From Flavobacteriia bacterium (lineage in GTDB: Bacteria > Bacteroidota > Bacteroidia > Flavobacteriales_D > Crocinitomicaceae): DNA of 64,000 nt. Location: NCBI GenBank assembly GCA_947450325.1, contig CANFUT010000026.1:1-64000 (forward strand). The letters run 5' to 3'. How positions within the stretch are numbered: position 1 is the stretch's first letter; every line of letters starts with the position of its first letter. The notes beneath the pieces are model-generated. The model did not search any database and had not been told where the DNA came from. It worked only from the letters and a program-made list of their open reading frames with translations. Positions 60,614-64,000 of this stretch are shown here, in pieces. A program made the translations under genes and the position numbers.

Positions 60614-62227
60614 TTATTTATTTTCTAATTCAAATAATGTCATGTTTTTGTAAGCCTCATACAATTCTTTAGAGAACAATGAAAATCCACCCTTCTGTTT
60701 GAGAGCAAACATTGCTTGCCAGTTAGTAGGTCCTTCATATTGCTTTTTGGAAATATAATAACCTTTACTATGTAAAAACAAACTGCGAGATTCAAATGAT
60801 ATTGGTAAATTTTCAAAACTGATTAATGCTGAATCACCTGTGTTTATGTGTTGCATGTAATTTTTATCATCTAATAAAAGTGAATTAGTGAAATCTTCAT
60901 TTCCGATCGCGCTCGTCGGTTTTAATTTTTGAATTTCAACTTGTTGTGGAGAAGAAAAATCCATATGAACTGCATCTAATTCCCAGAATTTGTATCCAGA
61001 TGTAATTCTAAATTCAACCGTTGAATCTCCCAAATTTTCTTTCGGTATAGAAATCGCTACTTCATTATAATTGATTTCACTGATCAAATTGATGGCTTCA
61101 AGTGGCATCCAATTTCCATTTTTCTTTATTTCAACAATCAAGGGAATACCAGCCTTGATAATATCTTCTTGCGCTTCTTTTGGCGTTCTTTTTAGATTGT
61201 TTTTTACCCATTTAGAATGGTTTTTTCCCATCATTTCTGCAAATGAGTGGTAAACCAATCCTCCCCACGTACTGTTTTTTGAACGAATAATAACTTTTGC
61301 ATTTTCTTTCGCTTCACTTACATTAAAAGTAGCATAAACATGGCTAAAATCATCCTTTCCGATTTGATCAAAAGCATATGAATAATCGTCAGCATCGTTG
61401 ATTTTATTTGAAAGATTATTTCCTAAATCGTCATTTACTTTGATGGCCTTTTCGCGCTTGAGTATTGTATGTATATTACCTTGTTGATCCAAGACGACTT
61501 CAATATTTTTTTGATGATTTACGACAATCATTTCCAATACGTTTGTAAATTGACTTTCGTCTTCTTCATTCTTTATTAGCATCTTATATGCTGAATTTTC
61601 AGGATCATAATCTGGAAGAGATTTGTAATCGTTACGTTCAAGATTTGGAGCGGTTGCGCCAGTAAAAAGCGTATTGTTATAATGGTATTTTTCACCGTCA
61701 TAAGTATAATTATGCGGACAACCGCAGACGATTAATAGAAAAATATAAAAACCACCTACAATCGATGCACTTGTTATTCCAATATTGAGCAGGTTTGTTA
61801 GTCCTTTATTTTCATCTAAAATTTTGATTTCTTTGATGTCATTCAAGTTTACTATCGCTTTTTTATCATTTAATTCAAAGGCATCAACATATAAGTGCAG
61901 CTGATTTGCATAAAATTTATCTACTGCTGAAATTTGAAAATTACCTTTTGTTAAAGCTTTGCGATATAAGAAATCAACTTTTTCATTTACAGAAGTTAGT
62001 TCTCCAGAAAGCAAGTTGTCTTTGAATACAGGATTTTTTATCTGCCAGTAGGTATCCCCACTATGCAAGAGGATTTGAGGATATACTTTTTTCTTTACAA
62101 TTGTTTCTGCGTTTTTATGAAGTACACTTCTAGATTTTATATGGTATAATCTGCAGCTCGAGAAAAGCATAGCAATCATTAAAAATGTTGATATAATGCG
62201 TGTTGAATTTTGATTAAACATTTTCAT
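60614..62227 (-). CDS. Large lipoprotein of unknown function, partner of a radical SAM enzyme
   Basis: The protein is about 537 residues. A lipoprotein signal (ending MLFSSC, Cys near residue 26) precedes a basic N-terminal domain, a hydrophobic stretch near residues 152-172 (ITSASIVGGFYIFLLIVCGC), and then a distinctive block: CPHNYTYDGEKYHYNN, LERNDYKSLPDYDP, YKMLIKNEEDESQFTN and MIVVNHQKNIEVV. I recognise this as a recurring unnamed domain, with a YDGE...LER.DY...L...Y...I.NE..E.Q.T pattern, but know no function. It overlaps the radical SAM stop. ATG 62227 and 62221 are both possible. Confidence 0.75.
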   Translation of the reverse strand: MKMFNQNSTRIISTFLMIAMLFSSCRLYHIKSRSVLHKNAETIVKKKVYPQILLHSGDTYWQIKNPVFKDNLLSGELTSVNEKVDFLYRKALTKGNFQISAVDKFYANQLHLYVDAFELNDKKAIVNLNDIKEIKILDENKGLTNLLNIGITSASIVGGFYIFLLIVCGCPHNYTYDGEKYHYNNTLFTGATAPNLERNDYKSLPDYDPENSAYKMLIKNEEDESQFTNVLEMIVVNHQKNIEVVLDQQGNIHTILKREKAIKVNDDLGNNLSNKINDADDYSYAFDQIGKDDFSHVYATFNVSEAKENAKVIIRSKNSTWGGLVYHSFAEMMGKNHSKWVKNNLKRTPKEAQEDIIKAGIPLIVEIKKNGNWMPLEAINLISEINYNEVAISIPKENLGDSTVEFRITSGYKFWELDAVHMDFSSPQQVEIQKLKPTSAIGNEDFTNSLLLDDKNYMQHINTGDSALISFENLPISFESRSLFLHSKGYYISKKQYEGPTNWQAMFALKQKGGFSLFSKELYEAYKNMTLFELENK

Positions 62228-63401
62228 AAATTTCAATTTTTGATTTTGGTAAAGCACATCCCTCTGATTTCATAGCTTTAATAGATGCTTCATGCGATTC
62301 GTCCAAAATGTGTGTTTTAATATTTCTACAAAATGGACATGAACTCATATATCCATCTGTATCGATGTATAGATAATTTTCTCCAGCACCTAAACAGCCT
62401 TTTTTGCGCTGATGATAACCAGTATACAATACAATTGGATGCTGTTTGTATTTTGGTGAAGAATTCGCTTCCAAGAAAAAAACTTCCAATATTTTTAGTT
62501 GATCTTGAGAAAGATAAACATCTTGGAATTCATAATTTCCAGCGGCGCGTGGTTCTAAAACTTGAACGAAATCTGCTTTGTTTTCTTTGGCAAATTCTAA
62601 ATATTTCCATAAATTATCTTCTGAACAAAATTCTTTTGTGGCGCAAATGGTGAATGTTACAACTAATTTTTGTGCTGAGGCATTTTTTGCAGCTTCCAAA
62701 GCCCACTGAAATGCTTTCTTATTTCTACGAAAAGTATTGTGTCTGTCTGCAATATAATGATCAATGCCGATTGAAATACCAGTCAATCCAGCAGTTTTTA
62801 GTTTTAGAAGGTTCTTTTCAGTGCAATTGAATCCTGAAGTGTACACATAAAAATCACTTTGGTCAGTAGCAGTGTTTAAAATTTCGATTAGATCATCGAC
62901 GTGCGTCATTGGTTCACCGCCGCCATATTGAATTACTGAAATTTCGGCATTTTGAAGTTTCTCGACGATTCTTTTGTGGTCGTTTAAGGTCAAAGTATCT
63001 TTCTTATTCAATTCATGTCCTTCATAACAATGCTCACAATTCAATGGACATTTTTTCGTCAAGGCGATTTGAACCATTTTCAAATTTTCAAGATTGGATA
63101 CAGCCTGTGCAAAACCTTTTTTTACTTCAACGTCCAATGGTCGATAAAAAAGGGGAGAAGGCCAACCATTCATGTTTGAATTGAAATAGTATTTCCCATC
63201 TACAAAAGCCATTTTAGTAATTCCAAATTCAGCAGTATAAATTTGCTTGAGCGATAATACCTGCTTGCGAATGCGATTGATCAACAGTGGATTCTTGTAT
63301 TTCTTCAAAAAATGAAAACCAATACTCAACCAAATACGCAAAAGAACCAATTGTCTTTTGGAACCAAAAATGAGGTTGTTAGAATGTGTGGTATTCGGCA
63401 T
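62214..63401 (-). CDS. Radical SAM protein with C-terminal Cys-rich (SPASM-like) tail
   Basis: The protein has 395 residues. A roughly 95-residue N-terminal extension precedes the radical SAM core with the cluster motif CPLNCEHCYEG (CxxxCxxC), YGGGEPMTHVDD and SIGIDHYI. The C-terminal part has CLGAGENYLYIDTDGYMSSCPFCRN and one more late Cys, suggesting an auxiliary Fe-S cluster. It resembles enzymes that modify ribosomally made peptides, but no short precursor peptide is evident next to it. It shares a message with the lipoprotein and two barrels, which may be its targets or partners. Confidence 0.85.
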   Translation of the reverse strand: MPNTTHSNNLIFGSKRQLVLLRIWLSIGFHFLKKYKNPLLINRIRKQVLSLKQIYTAEFGITKMAFVDGKYYFNSNMNGWPSPLFYRPLDVEVKKGFAQAVSNLENLKMVQIALTKKCPLNCEHCYEGHELNKKDTLTLNDHKRIVEKLQNAEISVIQYGGGEPMTHVDDLIEILNTATDQSDFYVYTSGFNCTEKNLLKLKTAGLTGISIGIDHYIADRHNTFRRNKKAFQWALEAAKNASAQKLVVTFTICATKEFCSEDNLWKYLEFAKENKADFVQVLEPRAAGNYEFQDVYLSQDQLKILEVFFLEANSSPKYKQHPIVLYTGYHQRKKGCLGAGENYLYIDTDGYMSSCPFCRNIKTHILDESHEASIKAMKSEGCALPKSKIEIYENV

Positions 63402-63466
63402 TAACTATTTGTCTTGTAGTTTTTTACTTGAAGCTACTATGTAAAAATTCAATTTGATTTACAAAC

Positions 63467-63474
63467 CAAAGATA
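63467..63474 (-). promoter_or_regulatory. -7 box (TATCTTTG) upstream of the radical SAM unit
   Basis: Exact TAnnTTTG on the minus strand. It predicts a start near 63463 and a leader of about 62 bases, longer than the others in this window. Confidence 0.4.
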
Positions 63475-63584
63475 AAATTTTTAATAGAAAAGTTAATGTT
63501 TTGGACTAAATATTTAATTTGAATTTATATTCAAAGTTATTTTGACGTAACTTAAATAAGTTTATTTTTTATCTCAAACTCCAT

Positions 63585-64000
63585 TCACGAATACAACCCC
63601 CCATTCAAATTCACCGTCTGCCCAGTCACAAAACCCGCTTCATCCGAAATCAAAAATTCAATCGTTTTGGCAAGTGTTTCAGGATTTCCTAACTTATTCA
63701 TCGGAACTTGTTTCAACAATTCAGCTTGCACTTCGGCTGGCACGTCCTCGATCATACCGGTGTTAAAATAGCCGAGCGCGATGGCGTTGACGGAAATTTG
63801 AAATTTCGCCAATTCTTTCGATAGGGTTTTGGTCAATCCGATCAATCCTGCCTTGGATGCGGCATAGGCGGAAGTGCCCACAAATCCTGTTTGTGCAACG
63901 ACTGACGTAATGTTGATGATTCGACCAAAAGCGTTAGAACGCATGCTTGGAATCACGGCTTGCGACAAGAAAAACGGCGCGTTCAAATTGATTGCCATGG
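63585..64000 (-). CDS. Short-chain dehydrogenase/reductase (FabG-like), 3' part
   Basis: The gene is cut by the window end; about 138 C-terminal residues are visible. The catalytic Ser is in INITSVVAQTG, the Tyr and Lys in AYAASKAGL, and the substrate loop and FVTGQTVNLNGG ending are those of 3-oxoacyl-ACP reductases. NAG is replaced by the expected VNAIALGYFNT. The NAD(P)-binding N-terminus lies beyond the window. The base composition is visibly richer in G and C than the neighbouring genes. Confidence 0.9.
   Translation of the reverse strand, partial: MAINLNAPFFLSQAVIPSMRSNAFGRIINITSVVAQTGFVGTSAYAASKAGLIGLTKTLSKELAKFQISVNAIALGYFNTGMIEDVPAEVQAELLKQVPMNKLGNPETLAKTIEFLISDEAGFVTGQTVNLNGGLYS

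Noticed and set aside
62214-63401. A RiPP precursor gene near the radical SAM enzyme
   Set aside because: Inspection of 63402-63584 and the short gaps in the unit shows no credible short frame with a leader-core layout.

Overview
The window looks like chromosomal DNA of an AT-rich member of the Bacteroidota, most likely the Flavobacteriales. The evidence is a PorE-like OmpA protein and a T9SS-sorted peptidase (type IX secretion is confined to this phylum), BshB1 of bacillithiol synthesis, a DUF4296 lipoprotein, many short SPII and SPI signal peptides, and at least a dozen genes preceded at short distance by the Bacteroidota -7 promoter box TAnnTTTG. The exact genus is not determinable here. 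No rRNA, tRNA or CRISPR array was recognised.

Layout. 1-143: right end of an insertion sequence. 150-2584 (minus): membrane protein, family 2 glycosyltransferase, flippase-like membrane protein. 2600-3154: ruvC. 3273-8229 (minus): DUF4296 lipoprotein, dihydroorotase, polyprenol-phosphate glycosyltransferase, then recX, an EamA transporter and ribD. 8427-16322: PorE-like OmpA protein, GlcD-like FAD oxidase (minus), SpoIIE phosphatase, Nif3 and its zinc-ribbon partner, CoA-binding protein. 16425-25209: fused cytochrome c synthetase, glutathione peroxidase, bshB1, alpha/beta hydrolase (minus), an orphan ABC ATPase with a YihY protein, and an XRE/S24 regulator. 25315-33372: a small exported protein, then dabA, dabB, a SulP transporter and an outer-membrane porin, a candidate inorganic-carbon uptake locus. 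33470-43371: degenerate histidine kinase, GH25 lysozyme, 3-hydroxybutyryl-CoA dehydrogenase, YcxB-like protein, T9SS M1 peptidase, DUF4328, trxB, SF2 helicase, lipoprotein. 43435-53645: GT-C like membrane protein, exported protein, valS, FUSC protein, a 47-residue Cys-rich protein, beta-barrel, GDPD-like lipoprotein, SUI1. 53948-58692: PglF/CapD-like epimerase, thioesterase, MORN protein, then menF and menI (minus). 58801-63401 (minus): a four-gene unit of radical SAM enzyme, large lipoprotein and two paralogous outer-membrane barrels. 63585-64000: 3' part of an SDR reductase.

The most unusual points are: (1) a compact three-stem RNA-like structure between sulP and the porin gene; (2) the dabAB-sulP-porin locus itself; (3) the radical SAM, lipoprotein and barrel operon, which I cannot assign; (4) an overlooked Cys-rich miniprotein with its own promoter box; (5) two genes (FUSC and the epimerase) whose ATG falls exactly where a TAnnTTTG promoter should start transcription, so their mRNAs may be leaderless; (6) a sensor kinase that keeps its phosphoacceptor histidine but has lost the recognisable ATP-binding boxes. 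Start codons were revised for many genes, because the longest open frame often begins at a TTG that is really the end of a TAnnTTTG box.
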